A stretch of DNA of 64,000 nucleotides from Panorpa germanica (taxonomy: Eukaryota > Arthropoda > Insecta > Mecoptera > Panorpidae): positions 18,735,486-18,799,485 of the forward strand of contig OY783208.1 of NCBI GenBank assembly GCA_963678705.1. The letters are read 5' to 3'. This document shows positions 26,101 to 38,924 of the stretch, piece after piece. A program made the translations under genes and the position numbers. Under the pieces are notes generated by a model, which searched no databases, was not told where the DNA came from, and saw only the letters and a list, made by a program, of their open reading frames with translations. How positions within the stretch are numbered: position 1 is the stretch's first letter; each line of letters begins with the position of its first letter.

Positions 26101-26443
26101 TAAATTACGTGTCACTGTGTTGTCCCCTATGGACTCCTAAACTACTTAACCGATTTTAATGAAATTTGTACACCGTGTGCAGTTTGACCCAACTTGAAAG
26201 ATAGGATAGCTTACATCTCAATTTATTTATCTTATTGCTAATTATTTGTCTATTAATTATCTGTATATGACATATGACATCGGGCGACGATGATGACGAC
26301 ATCTGTTGACTAGATTGAGTAAATATTCTGTTGAGTAAATCGAAATCTGTTGACTAGATTGAGTAAATATTCAATAGATGGCGCTATGTAATGTAATATG
26401 ACAAAAACGTTAGGCACAGCAACGCGTGGCCGGGGCAGCTAGT
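26101..26443 (+). mobile_element. Helitron-like non-autonomous element, left arm
   Basis: Begins near TTACGTGTCACTGTGTTGTC, contains TGGACTCCTAAACTACTTAA and ends with GC-rich GTGGCCGGGGCAG then CTAGT, followed by T. This layout (GC-rich hairpin plus CTAGT, insertion before T) is typical of arthropod Helitrons. It has no coding capacity. It lies at the same place in both Polinton arms, so it was there before the palindrome formed or was copied between arms. Confidence 0.6.
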
Positions 26444-26473
26444 TCTTATATAATTAACACTGGTCATAAGAGC

Positions 26474-26479
<6 letters not shown>

Positions 26480-26519
<40 letters not shown>
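26480..26519. repeat. (TA)n tract, left arm
   Basis: About 20 TA units; the mirror tract at about 27549-27610 is roughly 22 bp longer, a small arm difference. Confidence 0.85.
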
Positions 26520-26522
<3 letters not shown>

Positions 26523-27546
26523 TAGACATATTAATGTATGAGTATGCATACATAAAGTGGATAACAATTGTATACGTTATATGCAGGAGCAGTACCCAAC
26601 TTGAACGTAATGGGAACGTAACTTGCATGAACGTACTGGGAACTACGTTCCCATTACGTTTAAGTTACGTTGAATTTTTATATATATATGCATAGACATA
26701 TTAATGTATGAGTATGCATACATAAAGTGGATGACAATTGTATACGTTATATGCAGGAGCAGTACCCAACTTGAACGTACTGGGAACGTAACTTGAACGT
26801 ACTAGGAACGTAACTTGCATGAACGTACTGGAAACTACGTTCCCATTACGTTTAAGTTACGTTCCCAGTACGTTCAAAAATGCTTGATGACAATTGTATA
26901 CGTTATATGCAGGAGCAGTACCCAACTTGAACGTACTGAGAACGTAACTTGAACGTACTGGGAACGTAACTTGAACGTAATGGGAACGTAACTTGAACGT
27001 TATGGGAACGTAAGAACGTAATTCAACGTAAGCTTACGTTGAATTACGTTCCAAGTTACGTTCCCATAACGTTCAAGTTACGTTCCCATTACGTTCAAGT
27101 TACGTTCCCAGTACGTTCAAGTTACGTTCTCAGTACGTTCAAGTTGGGTACTGCTCCTGCATATAACGTATACAATTGTCATCAAGCATTTTTGAACGTA
27201 CTGGGAACGTAACTTAAACGTAATGGGAACGTAGTTCCCAGTACGTTCATGCAAGTTACGTTCCTAGTACGTTCAAGTTACGTTCCCAGTACGTTCAAGT
27301 TGGGTACTGCTCCTGCATATAACGTATACAATTGTCATCCACTTTATGTATGCATACTCATACATTAATATGTCTATGCATATATATATAAAAATTCAAC
27401 GTAACTTAAACGTAATGGGAACGTAGTTCCCAGTACGTTCATGCAAGTTACGTTCCCATTACGTTCAAGTTGGGTACTGCTCCTGCATATAACGTATACA
27501 ATTGTTATCCACTTTATGTATGCATACTCATACATTAATATGTCTA

Positions 27547-27548
<2 letters not shown>
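26520..27548. repeat. Repeat-rich centre of the palindrome
   Basis: Both half-centres are built of many copies of a short unit containing CGTTCAAGTTACGTTCC. A longer block beginning ACAATTGTATACGTTATATG and including TGCAGGAGCAGTACCCAACT recurs about three times in each half (near 26560, 26731 and 26886 on the left). The symmetry axis is at 27032/27033. The DNA can fold into a nearly perfect cruciform. No gene is present. Confidence 0.85.
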
Positions 27549-27613
<65 letters not shown>

Positions 27614-27643
27614 GCTCTTATGACCAGTGTTAATTATATAAGA

Positions 27644-27986
27644 ACTAGCTGCCCCGGCCACGCGTTGCTGTGCCTAACGTTTTTGTCATATTACATTACA
27701 TAGCGCCATCTATTGAATATTTACTCAATCTAGTCAACAGATTTCGATTTACTCAACAGAATATTTACTCAATCTAGTCAACAGATGTCGTCATCATCGT
27801 CGCCCGATGTCATATGTCATATACAGATAATTAATAGACAAATAATTAGCAATAAGATAAATAAATTGAGATGTAAGCTATCCTATCTTTCAAGTTGGGT
27901 CAAACTGCACACGGTGTACAAATTTCATTAAAATCGGTTAAGTAGTTTAGGAGTCCATAGGGGACAACACAGTGACACGTAATTTA
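27644..27986 (-). mobile_element. Helitron-like element, right-arm mirror copy
   Basis: Inverted copy of the element at 26101-26443 (ACTAG at 27644-27648 is its CTAGT end). Confidence 0.6.
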
Positions 27987-28225
27987 TATATATATTAAGA
28001 TTATATATAACAAAACATTACTAATAAAATATGTGTATCTTATTTTATATGGATGTATTAAAACATTAAATCTTATAATAATAAAACTCAATGGTTTGTG
28101 TTTATATATTATTATTTATTTATAAATATGCTATTTTTCAATTGTTATATAAATATACATTTTAATTATCTTAACTAAAACAGGTATAAATTTATACAAA
28201 ACTTAAACTTAACTTAAAATTAGTA

Positions 28226-31200
28226 CTAAATTTTATAATGTCCATGTGCTAAAGTACTTATACCATCAGTTAATACATAACTTTTATTATCATTTCCACT
28301 AAGACCTACTTTACTTATCATTTGAGTATAAATTGTATGCTTAATAGATTTAAAGGTATTCATTGTGATCAATAATATGTTATCCTGAGATAAACAATTT
28401 ACATAATCTTTAATATTGAATTTGTTTACAATATTTTTCTTAATTCCTTTTGCTTTAGCTGTGCATGAACCCTCAATATCAATTGCATACATTTTTGACC
28501 TTAAACTAACAAACTCCCAAATTATACTACTCGCGCATTCATCTTTCATTAAGCCTAATTTAGCTTTGTTCATTAAAGGTTATGAAAATTCATTATTAAA
28601 TGGATAATTAGATGTATCAAATTTATCTAGATTACACTTAATATCGTCATATATATCATCTGTTTTAATTTGATATATTAATGAATCTGTATATTAAAGT
28701 TTTTTTGATATATCAAGTACACTTAATCCTAAATACAATGGTTTATTATAAAAAACTTTAAGTTTTTGCATTTGAATAGCAACTAAGTTTTCATGAAATA
28801 TAGAACAACTATGATAGTTTGGTTTACTTATAAGTGTATTAGCACCCATTGTTTTTCCTATATTATCCCAATGAGTTATTAACTTTACATCAACACGTTT
28901 ATCTACATTTTCCATTGTTTTACCATAAACTGAATTATTCATTAATTTAAAAAAGTTTTTTCTCAAATGTATTTGCAGAGTTCTTTCTTTTTAATGTATT
29001 TAGATCAATATAACTTTTTAACCAATCAGACTGTTTAAATTCCAAAATTCTATGAATTTTATCTATTTTCAGATTATTTTTAAGACATTGCTTTAACGAT
29101 CTATTGTGAAGCACATAATTATACTTGTTATTTAGATTTGGTATTAATTTAACGTCATTTGTTTTAATGCAAGGTGGTTTAATATTTTCGGCACAGAAAG
29201 GTAGATCATTGTGTTCATCGTGCAAATAATTAGGATATCTTAAATCGACTTCTAATATATAACCAACATCTGAGTTATCTTCAATAGCTTTAGTTATTTG
29301 CATCCCAATACATTAAATATTGAGAATCTTTATTTGAATCATAATTGGACATATATTTATTATTTGCAATTCCATGTCTGTGAGAGCATTGTGATATTCC
29401 ACCTCTTATACCTTTTTTAATAAAATGTAACATATCAATATCTGTTAAAAGTTCTAATTCAATACATGTATAATTTAACATAGCATCCCAAGAAAGTCCT
29501 GGTGCTGTATAATATTGACAGGGATCTAAATTATATGTTTTATAGCAAAATATCTGTTAACAACAGAACATCGATCTTTAAATATAAGTCTGAATATTCC
29601 CCTAATGTTTTCATTTCAAATGCATACCAAACCATTTTGGCATGATTGTAATCATCGTCAGATATATTACAGCCATTAAGTGAGCTATAAAAATTATTTT
29701 GAGATGGCAAGTCAGATTCATTAAGCATATCCCTACTATTTACATATTCATAAGGAAATACACCTTTACGTTTTAATAAATTGAAATGATTTTCATTCGG
29801 ATAGAATTTTTTAAATTCGAAAAATTGTTCTGATAATAAATTTTTTGCAAGTGTTTCTAAACTAGAATGCATAAATCGTAAAGAATCAATAAATCTAAGT
29901 TTAATATAGCAGTTATGAACTTTATCATTTTTATCGGCTTTTGATATTTTCAGATTATTTTTAAGACATTGCTTTAACGATCTATTGTGAAGCACATAAT
30001 TATACTTGTTATTTAGATTTGGTATTAATTTAACGTCATTTGTTTTAATGCAAGGTGGTTTAATATTTTCGGCACAGAAAGGTAGATCATTGTGTTCATC
30101 GTGCAAATAATTAGGATATCTTAAATCGACTTCTAATATATAACCAACATCTGAGTTATCTTCAATAGCTTTAGTTATTTGCATCCCAATACATTAAATA
30201 TTGAGAATCTTTATTTGAATCATAATTGGACATATATTTATTATTTGCAATTCCATATCTGTAAGAGCATTGTGATATTCCACCTCTTATACCTTTTTTA
30301 ATAAAATGTAACATATCAATATCTGTTAAAAGTTCTAATTCAATACATGTATAATTTAACATAGCATCCCAAGAAAGTCCTGGTGCTGTATAATATTGAC
30401 AGGGATCTAAATTATATGTTTTATAGCAAAATATCTGTTAACAACAGAACATCGATCTTTAAATATAAGTCTGAATATTCCCCTAATGTTTTCATTTCAA
30501 ATGCATACCAAACCATTTTGGCATGATTGTAATCATCGTCAGATATATTACAGCCATTAAGTGAGCTATAAAAATTATTTTGAGATGGCAAGTCAGATTC
30601 ATTAAGCATATCCCTACTATTTACATATTCATAAGGAAATACACCTTTACGTTTTAATAAATTGAAATGATTTTCATTCGGATAGAATTTTTTAAATTCG
30701 AAAAATTGTTCTGATAATAAATTTTTTGCAAGTGTTTCTAAACTAGAATGCATAAATCGTAAAGAATTAATAAATCTAAGTTTAATATAGCAGTTATGAA
30801 CTTTATCATTTTTATCGGCTTTTGATTCCACCAAAATATGTTTCGTAAAAGATATATACTTTTCCTTATTTTCTGGAATAACTTCAATTTTTCTACTATC
30901 ATTACCTAATTCTTTTACAATTATATGGTTACAATTACTTAAGTTATGGAATATTACAGGTATAAACTTTGGAATTGTAAATTTTAAATTGCAATGATTA
31001 TGAGCAGCTCCTCAGTAATTACCAGTTAAATGACAATAATCTAACACTTTATCACCATTGAGGATACCTTCACAAATATGACAAATAGAAGCTTCATCAT
31101 ATTCCTGTTTTTGCCAATCAGATAATTTATTTAAAGGCTTCACTTTATTTAAGACTTTATAAATTTGTTTAGCGTATTCAGTTATTGTTTCAATAAATAC

Positions 31201-31957
31201 TTTAACGCAATTAATACCTCTGTACGTAACAAACTTACTTAAGGAATCATTAAAGGAACATTTAATATGGTTCATGAATTTGAATATTATTTGAAAATGA
31301 TGTATTAGTTTCAGGATAACAAGTACTAATGGGTTTTAATAATGTTCCAAAATCTCCATATATCACAAATGGAACGCGTAATTGATTCTTATGATTATCG
31401 AATTTTAAAATGTTTTGAGATATCATACTACCCAATTTATCTTTAGCGTTATACTTAGAAGGAAGGATTGTATATATCTTATTGCAATCATATTCTAAAT
31501 GTCTATTTAACTGATCTTCTGTGTTAAAAAATGAAAAGCATCCATCACACAAAAATTGTTTACTAGTATGCTTAGTAAATTGACTTCTTATTAATCTTGA
31601 TATATTTTTAATCCAACAATAATGTCCATTACTCAAATCTTCAATATACAATAAATTAACATGTTGTTTCTTCTTTTTAGATGTATAATGCAACGGTCCC
31701 ACAATGAAATTATTTTCAAGTCCATAAACATTCACACTTATATCATTATTCTTCTCAAATGTTCTAATATCTTTTAATTTCATCGGTAATTCTATGCCAT
31801 TTGAATTAAGTACTTTTGAATAATGTGGATATGATGTAACTCTATCCATACTTTTTGATGCTGGATACAATGCTGAAGTTATAGCCCACATAAAGCAAGC
31901 TTGATCATTATTTACTACATTTACTATAGCCTTTTTTATCTTTAACTGACAAAAGAA
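28226..31957 (-). pseudogene. PolB pseudogene, right arm, with internal tandem duplication
   Basis: Mirror of the left-arm PolB with the same stops and deletions. Extra differences: an 881-bp tandem duplication (29065-29945 and 29946-30826) that fuses '..KNNLKI' to 'SKADKND..', and one extra A in the A-run near the N-terminus (31930). The inner duplicate retains 'FIDSLRFM' whereas the outer duplicate and the left arm read 'FINSLRFM'. Asp is the usual residue there in this family, so the inner duplicate preserves an older state. Not functional. Confidence 0.9.
29065..30826 (-). repeat. 881-bp tandem duplication inside right-arm PolB
   Basis: Two units, 29065-29945 and 29946-30826, corresponding to left-arm 24142-25022, which is single copy there. 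A 2-bp overlap (AT) is shared at the junction. Confidence 0.9.
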
Positions 31958-33154
31958 TGTTAATTATTAGGTATTATTATACTTTTGCTGTATATGAACA
32001 TGAATTTCAAAAATAAACAATTACACAAAATAATATTTCGATTTTCTTTTTATCTAAACTAGAAACACTTTAAAGACTGCGTTCATTAACAATGTATAGT
32101 GGATTTTATTATTTCTGCAGGATGTCATCTCACTTGCTGACACTAAAGGTTATATTTGATAACCATGACTTAAAAGGCTCCTATTTTGTAACTGCTTACC
32201 TGACAGCTGATAACTTCTAACAATTTTTCAAAGGCCTATATTTTACAAATTACGCTACTCATACCAGTTCCAAGGTATAGGATCCGTGTTGCTTTTTATT
32301 TAATGTCTTCTGATAGTTTTGTCTTAACTTACATAGCTTAATTTAGAAAATATATAGACGTCCGGTAAACAGTTAGAAAATAGGAGCCTCATTTCTGTAA
32401 AAGTATGTTTATAAAGTTGGCTACCAGAACCTCAAATATTTAGTTATTTTTTAATATATTGCAATACAATAAGAGATATTTACACATCTATCGTAACTAT
32501 TTCAATAATTTATATATTTGTTATTTTACTATCTCTTTTATATAAGTGTCTAAAGCAAAAGATTGTACACTACAGTACACTATGCAGAGAATCTATAGAA
32601 TATTGACATCTAAACATTGTATATGATGTAGAGTAATGTATTAGAAACAAAAAGTGTTTAGCAAAAAAGGTTAACTACAAACGTGGTTTATAGTTAATAA
32701 TAATTACAAACAAAGGTTTAAGTGATACAATACAGTTTATTATATAAATCAGACAAGAATATAATATTTTATTATATATATATTTATTATTTAAATATAA
32801 CTTGAGATAAAAGAATGTATCTAAAACTATTTTTTATAAGTGTATGGAACGAAACAATGTAACAACTGTCAAATGAAATAGCAAATGGCGAGAATCGACG
32901 AACTTGACCGAATCAAACCGAGTTAAACTGTTTGGTAATGGGTTTATGTACTATGTCTTAATTTCTATAAAAGTGTACTATAAAAATTTTGTGCCCATAT
33001 TTGGTTAAGTCATGCAATTTTGTATTCATATTGTTCAAGTCATGTAAATTCAATGGATGAATTAGCACCCTTATACTTTATGAATTATCCTTATTTGGAT
33101 ATATTTTCTATGTACAACAAAATTTACAATCTATTAGTAATTAGTGCAATAAAA

Positions 33155-33568
33155 TTAATCATTAAGAATCCAATCAAGTGAGTCTTGGCTCTCATATCCA
33201 GGGTCTCCAAATTCAGATATAAAAAGTAACCCGGCTCTAAAAGTTTCACAGAAATTATTCTGATTGATTATAATTTCATCAAAGAATTTAAATTGATTAA
33301 ACATATTTAAATCTATTAACAAATGACACTGTAATCCACAATTTAACTTTAAATCAATGCCTAAATTAAATTTATTTGGTATATATATTATGTTTAAATA
33401 TATCTTGCTTATATTATCAATTAATATCAATAATAACAATTCTTTTCTATCTAAAAATAAATTAAAATTTACTTCAATATTTAATAGTCTAGGTTAAATA
33501 AACATATGTTCACCTTCATTTATTTCAAATAATAAACGTGGAGAAAAATTTTTAATATACATTTTCAT
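33155..33568 (-). pseudogene. Uncharacterised Polinton ORF, right-arm copy with stop
   Basis: Mirror of 21401-21814, but a single base change turns a Leu codon in the early part of the frame (near 33495) into a stop. The rest from about 33439 down is unchanged. Confidence 0.6.
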
Positions 33569-33638
33569 AAAAATACGCTTAACTTAATCTTAATACAATC
33601 AATCACTTCCAATTTTAGTACTTTTCTATAATCACTGA

Positions 33639-34013
33639 CTAACCTTCTTCTTCAGAGTCAACGATTTCTATGATTTCGTTGTTATCGTCAGATATATCAA
33701 CAGTTTCTTCAATCAATTCACAATCTGAATCTAAATTTGAAATATTTTCACAGTCAGATATATAAATTTCCTCATGACCAATGGCGATTTCTTCACAGAC
33801 AGAGTCTGAAATATAACTACACACAGTTTCTTCAGTACCATTTATAAACTCTATTTCATCGTTGGACCCAGTAATATCACTTTCAAAATCACTGCACTCA
33901 TCATCAGAACTTATATTTTGAATACAGTAGTTCCCCGCTTTGCATAAGAATAATTTATGAACACAAATACCCCGAGCTATGTTCAATTTGCGATGTGGGT
34001 GGCAATACAACAA
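33639..34013 (-). CDS. Acidic Polinton ORF, right arm
   Basis: Protein-identical mirror of 20956-21330; again no ATG. Complete identity over 124 codons shows how recent or homogenised the arms are. Confidence 0.4.
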   Translation of the reverse strand: MLYCHPHRKLNIARGICVHKLFLCKAGNYCIQNISSDDECSDFESDITGSNDEIEFINGTEETVCSYISDSVCEEIAIGHEEIYISDCENISNLDSDCELIEETVDISDDNNEIIEIVDSEEEG

Positions 34014-35063
34014 AACTTGATAACAATCAATGCTTTTACAACGTCAATGATGTCTCTCGGGCTGATGTTGGTTTCTAAATTTAACAGGGTAGCACTTTAC
34101 TTATTTAATACTATAATATATTTACCATCAGACTATCAATTCTTAATTCTATGATCCCCGCGCATTCAAAATAAATAAAATTCTCGGGGGCCCCGACCCT
34201 TCGAGCAGTTTTATTTTAAAAAGTTTGTTTCAACTTAAGTTAGAGCTTTTGGTTTAGCTAATTGTGATTCTACTATTATCCACAACCTATATAGCCTCAT
34301 ACATATGGATCAAACCGCTACCTAATAAATTTGTATAATAAAATATCCTCCTACTATTTTAACAGTTACTGTGGTGTTATAACCTCATATATGTAAAACA
34401 ACACCATTGTCTGACTTATAAGACTTTATGATTATTACAACACATAAAAAAATAACTGTATGCTTTGACAATCATCAATGATATAATGTACGTATATTAT
34501 AACTTTTAGTATACTTAAATAAATAATCTAATACAACAATACCCAATCCGGCCCTACATTTAACTAAAACATAAAATGTATAACAATACATTCGAACTAA
34601 TGTATAACAAAAAATTTGTCTACGTTTGGAAAATATTCGCTTGTATTCAACACGTTCCCATAAGAATAATTTATATACGAAGTTCTCATGATAAGTGCTG
34701 ACGCCTGCTAACACGTGTGCTTCAAATTTCCGGTGAATTCGAAGGAATGCGTTATAAATACACTGTTATAAATAATTTAACACTGTCATAATCTTATAAC
34801 CAATAACAAATCAAACATAAGAATTAATATCGGTATCTCACTCTTTACCATTAGATATTAATTATTACACACGTAATACTTATTATCGCTATCTCACTCT
34901 TTCATATTACCCCACTATTACCCCAACATTGTCTAGCCACGCCACCTCACTCCTCACCCCACCCTTACCCCCTTTTACATTCTTCCAAGTCTAGCCACGC
35001 CCCCTCTGCATACCGTGACCTAAATGCATCCAACTGTCCTAGAACCGGCCTTGTACAACTACT

Positions 35064-35069
35064 CACAAG
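35064..35069 (+). repeat. Right TSD of palindromic Polinton (CACAAG)
   Basis: Exact repeat of 19910-19915. The first four bases are also the TSD of the Gypsy element that starts at 35068 (AG are its first two bases). Confidence 0.9.
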
Positions 35070-35456
35070 TTAACTTGTATTTAAAAAATTATAACAATGT
35101 ACAAAAGAGCATTTAAAAAATACAAAAAAGTGTTTTATAAAAACAAAAAATAGGTTTTAAACAAAAAAGTGAAAAAGCAGTCGAAACCATCATACAGCGA
35201 GACCATAAAACAGAGACCATAGAATATATATCAAGGATACTTGTAATATAACTGTAAGTAGTAAATATTTCTGAAATACTTTGATACTTTGAAATACTGA
35301 AATACTGAAATACTTCTGAAATTACTTTTCACAAATTCCTAATATCCAATTATTAAATGTTAAAAAAAAGAATTATAATAAAACAATGAACTAAACTCAG
35401 TATTAAAAGAAATTGAACATAACAAAAATTTAAAAATGGAAAATGTATAGTTACAA

Positions 35457-35909
35457 ATGCAAGAACAATTACAAGAACAGAAAAGAAAACTCACACAACT
35501 ACGGCAAGAGAGAGAGAGAGCTGAATTACAACAACAACGAAATGTAGACAATATCACTTATAGCAATTTTTATTTTGAAACTGTTAAAACATTTTACGGA
35601 GAACTTGTAAAATTAAATGCTGTTATAAAACAGGTAGACAATGTAGTTTACATGTTTAAAAATGCAGTTAATGAAATCAAAACGTGGATAGTTGAAGTAG
35701 TTTTAAGCAAGTTGGAGAGTAATGCTGAAAGGGTGACGCTCAACAGACGTATTAACACATGGGAGGACCTGAAAAAAGATCTAATCACTAACTTCTCAGA
35801 ACAAAGAGATGAAGGTACGCTTTTCTTAGCAGTTAGTGAACTGACACAGAAATCACATGAAAGTACGAAAGAATTTTTTAATAGATGCTCTGACTTAATA
35901 GATCTCTGA
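35457..35909 (+). pseudogene. Gypsy gag, N-terminal part
   Basis: The frame begins within a Gln/Glu-rich coiled-coil-like stretch, reading 'QEQLQEQKRKLTQLRQERER'. It reaches a retrotransposon gag core, 'TWEDLKKDLITNFSEQRDEG' and 'STKEFFNRCSDLI', then TGA. The frame resumes after a gap and after the LINE insertion at 37072-37287 ('MEQAWSYVLEEENIQRMQ'), which also looks like gag. So gag has a stop plus an insertion and is inactive. Confidence 0.7.
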
Positions 35910-36047
35910 TAGAGATCTGTCAGCTCCATTAGCCTACAGTAGCCAAAATGATTGTAATCCTGTGTTCAATGAAAAATCAAACCTGTAAACAAAGGTAATA
36001 CCAAAATCTTTTACTGGAGGTTAAAGAGGAAAATTTAGGGATAGTAT

Positions 36048-37050
36048 TTTTATTTATATATTAATTGTGTATGCCTTTCGGCTTTACAATCTACAGTATT
36101 ATATTTCTAATACATTTCATTCCTATATACATTCCAAACTTAAAACTAAACTTAAAAAAAACTTAAAATCTTCTCGACTTTTACTACTTCCAAAAGTGCT
36201 TTCTGCTTCTTCTTCTTTTGACCCTCTCTATTACTCTCCACCAGCTTATTTATTCTCCTGTTTTTCCTTTCCTTTTTACTATTTCCGCCATCCACCTCTT
36301 TTCTTTACTTCCTCCCTTTAATAGCTGGCCAATATTCCTTTCGCTTGCTACTTTTTCCTTACACTCAAACTTAATGTGCTCCAGTGTTTCGTCCTCCGCT
36401 CCACACATTCTACACTTTCTTTCCTCACTCTTTTCCCAGTATCTGTTTCCTTTTTCCTCATTTCCCAATCTAAACCTTGCTGTTCTTCTTATGTGTTTTA
36501 TGTCTTTTTCTACAAGGTACTGAGGCACATTATTTTCCCATAACCTCTTATATCTTTTATTGTAGTTACTTTTTTCTATTTTTCCCATTCTCTCCTGCTG
36601 CTGTGTCTCCTTATCCCTTCTCCTTAGCTCCTCTGCCACACTTGCGCCACCTTCTCTTCTCCTCTCTGCCTCCTCGATCGCCATTCCAATCCTTTCAAAG
36701 TATTCTTTTCTCTTTTTTGGACCTCCTCCCCCCCCATTCTTTATGTAATCCTCTCTTATTTTCTTTAAGATTTTGCTTTCCGCTCTGTTTAATTTCTCCT
36801 CGTATTTTACCGCTCTTTCCCCTGTTTTAATTCGTATCTTATCTCTCTTTAGCTCCTCCATCACCATGTATCCTGGCGTGCACCTGTCCAGCCCTAGTAC
36901 CCATTTCATGTATCTCACCTGTATTCTTTCCAACTTTTCTTGTTCCTTCCACCCCCAAACCTCTGCTCCATACGACATCATACTGGCTATCAGTCTCTCA
37001 TATATCCATATTCTCTTTTGTATGTCCCCCCCAAATACCTTTTCCCCTTT
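36048..37050 (-). mobile_element. 5'-truncated LINE copy inserted in Gypsy gag
   Basis: Nearly identical to the last ~1 kb of the LINE at 47041-51173 (its 3' UTR lies at 36048-36250, its ORF2 end at 36250-37050), in the opposite orientation. It is flanked by TTTAGGGATAGTAT at 36034-36047 and 37058-37071, a 14-bp TSD. ORF2 is open throughout, including 'CRMCGAEDETLEHIKFECKE'. It is recent and dead on arrival. Confidence 0.92.
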
Positions 37051-37299
37051 TAGGGATTTTAGGGATAGTATAAGAGTAAGATTGCCAAGTTCTATGGAAC
37101 AGGCATGGTCGTATGTGTTAGAAGAGGAAAACATACAACGCATGCAGTGCAAATACTACTCATCTCATACACCAGATAGACCAATGCAAAGTTTAACTCG
37201 TCTTACTATACACCGCAAAATATATCCTTTCAACCAAGACAATCATTTATGCCTTATTAACAAAATTTTCAACCAAATCCAACATTAGCTTTATTCACA

Positions 37300-38920
37300 C
37301 AATCATATGAAATATTCCATCACAATTTATTCCAAAACCTAGTTCACCTATTCCAAAAACACAATATCAACCTATTCAACAAGATACCCAAAAATTTGAG
37401 CCTGAAACAAAAATCAACTATTGAAAATGAAAATACACCAGAACATGAAAATGAAATATATTTTGAAGTAGAACCGAAAACTTAAAACGGAAACCACACC
37501 TGAAGAGCATTGCAAATATTTTCAACAAGAACCAAAAGTTGACAATGCAATTGAACCAGAAGAATATTATAAACACATAGAATAACAACCTCAAATAAAA
37601 TATGTTTTAGAAAATACGTGTACTCAAATTCCATACAAACAACAAACTGAAATGAAAAATATTATATATCAACAAAAATGCTTTTATCAGCATGACAAAC
37701 AGTCCGGTGTGGCATTAAGAATAGTTGAGAAAATACCTGCCGAATATTACAAATATTATGAACAACCTGGTGAACCTGAACATCGCAAAGTCTATGATCG
37801 GATAAAACCAATTAGAGTAAAAAGCAACATCCGAAACCTTACTCAAATAACAAATACATTCTCGTATATATAAAATTGAATAGATTAAATAAAATTTCCT
37901 TTATTTAGAATTAAATTAAAATGAAGTCAACAAATAACCTATGACACTGACCCCGCTAAATCTACTACTATATAATTACGCAACTAAATATCTATATAAT
38001 TATATAACTAACCTACTGTTTAAACAAAAAAGTAATTCTGAACTAATAATGCATTGAAAAATTATTAAAACAAAACAATTAAATGTAAACAAAATTATAC
38101 CAATACAATTCGTACGTTAAGAAATAAAATGCAGAAGTAAAAAATCTTTTTGTTAGTATAATCAACTTAAATTTAAAACAGCCAATCTAAATTTAAAAAT
38201 TAACAACTAACCTAATTTTAAAACATTCAACCTAAATTAAAATTAAACGACAAATTGTAGTTGAAATAATATACTCATAGTTGAATGAATATAGTTGAAA
38301 TGAATACCTAAATGTAACAAAACACAGCCACAATACAATTTTTTTTGATGTAATAAACATGTAAATAATTTAAATTAATTCACAACCATCACACAGATAT
38401 TACCAATAACAGAAGGAATTCTAAAACTGTTTAAACAACACTAAAAAGAAAACCAAAATTAAAGTTAAAAGTCAACTACTTAACCAAAGGTCATATATAA
38501 AAAGGCTTGTATTAAAAAAATAAGTTAACATGCGATATTCCTTAATAGAAGATATCCTTTATCAATATACCTATATCACCTGTACTGTATACCTATAAAA
38601 CAACCTTCCTTTTATCTAACAATATTCCGTCCTAAGACATATTTATTCTTGTCTAATGAGTATTATTGACAGAGCAACGGACCATATAAACACATCAAAC
38701 AACTAGCATCTAACTAGATAAATTCAATGACACTCGTATTCAAAACAATAATAATATCATGAAATAAAATTTGACAAGAGTTTAACGTAGATGTTACATC
38801 ATATAAATACTAACAATTATCGTACTATGTATTATTTTTTTTTTTTTTAATTATTTTGTTGGTGCATCAACTTTTATAAGTTATTAGCACATATACAATA
38901 ATTTATAATATATAATTTAA
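37300..38920. other. Gypsy internal remnant without intact genes
   Basis: Short frames rich in Glu, Gln, Pro and Tyr (for example 37652-37873, 'AEYYKYYEQPGEPEHRK') suggest the tail of a structural polyprotein. Nothing is recognisable from about 37.9 to 38.9 kb. Confidence 0.4.
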
Positions 38921-38924
38921 AATA

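Larger units (their letters stand above)
19916..35063. mobile_element. Palindromic Polinton (Maverick) with 7-8 kb inverted arms
   Basis: An element of 15,148 bp with AGTAGT...ACTACT termini and a perfect 6-bp TSD. The left arm (19916-27032) and right arm (27033-35063) are inverted copies meeting at AAGCTT (27030-27035). The arms match almost perfectly over their full length, including ORFs, spacers and a Helitron-like insert. The right arm is about 0.9 kb longer, mainly from one 881-bp tandem duplication and a longer TA run. Each arm carries a PolB pseudogene and two small ORFs. No capsid, ATPase, protease or integrase gene is present. Ordinary Polintons have terminal inverted repeats of a few hundred bases and a unique core, so this looks like a defective, fold-back form mobilised in trans. 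Confidence 0.9.

Noticed and set aside
26426..27661. ORFs with long Ile-Tyr runs
   Set aside because: Translations of (TA)n tracts and of the Helitron end; mirrored in both arms and without protein features.
19916..35063. Palindrome as a sequencing or assembly fold-back artefact
   Set aside because: Outer flanks are different unique sequences, the arms differ by an 881-bp duplication, a TA-length change and point mutations, and the TSD is exact. Only long-read confirmation can fully exclude it.
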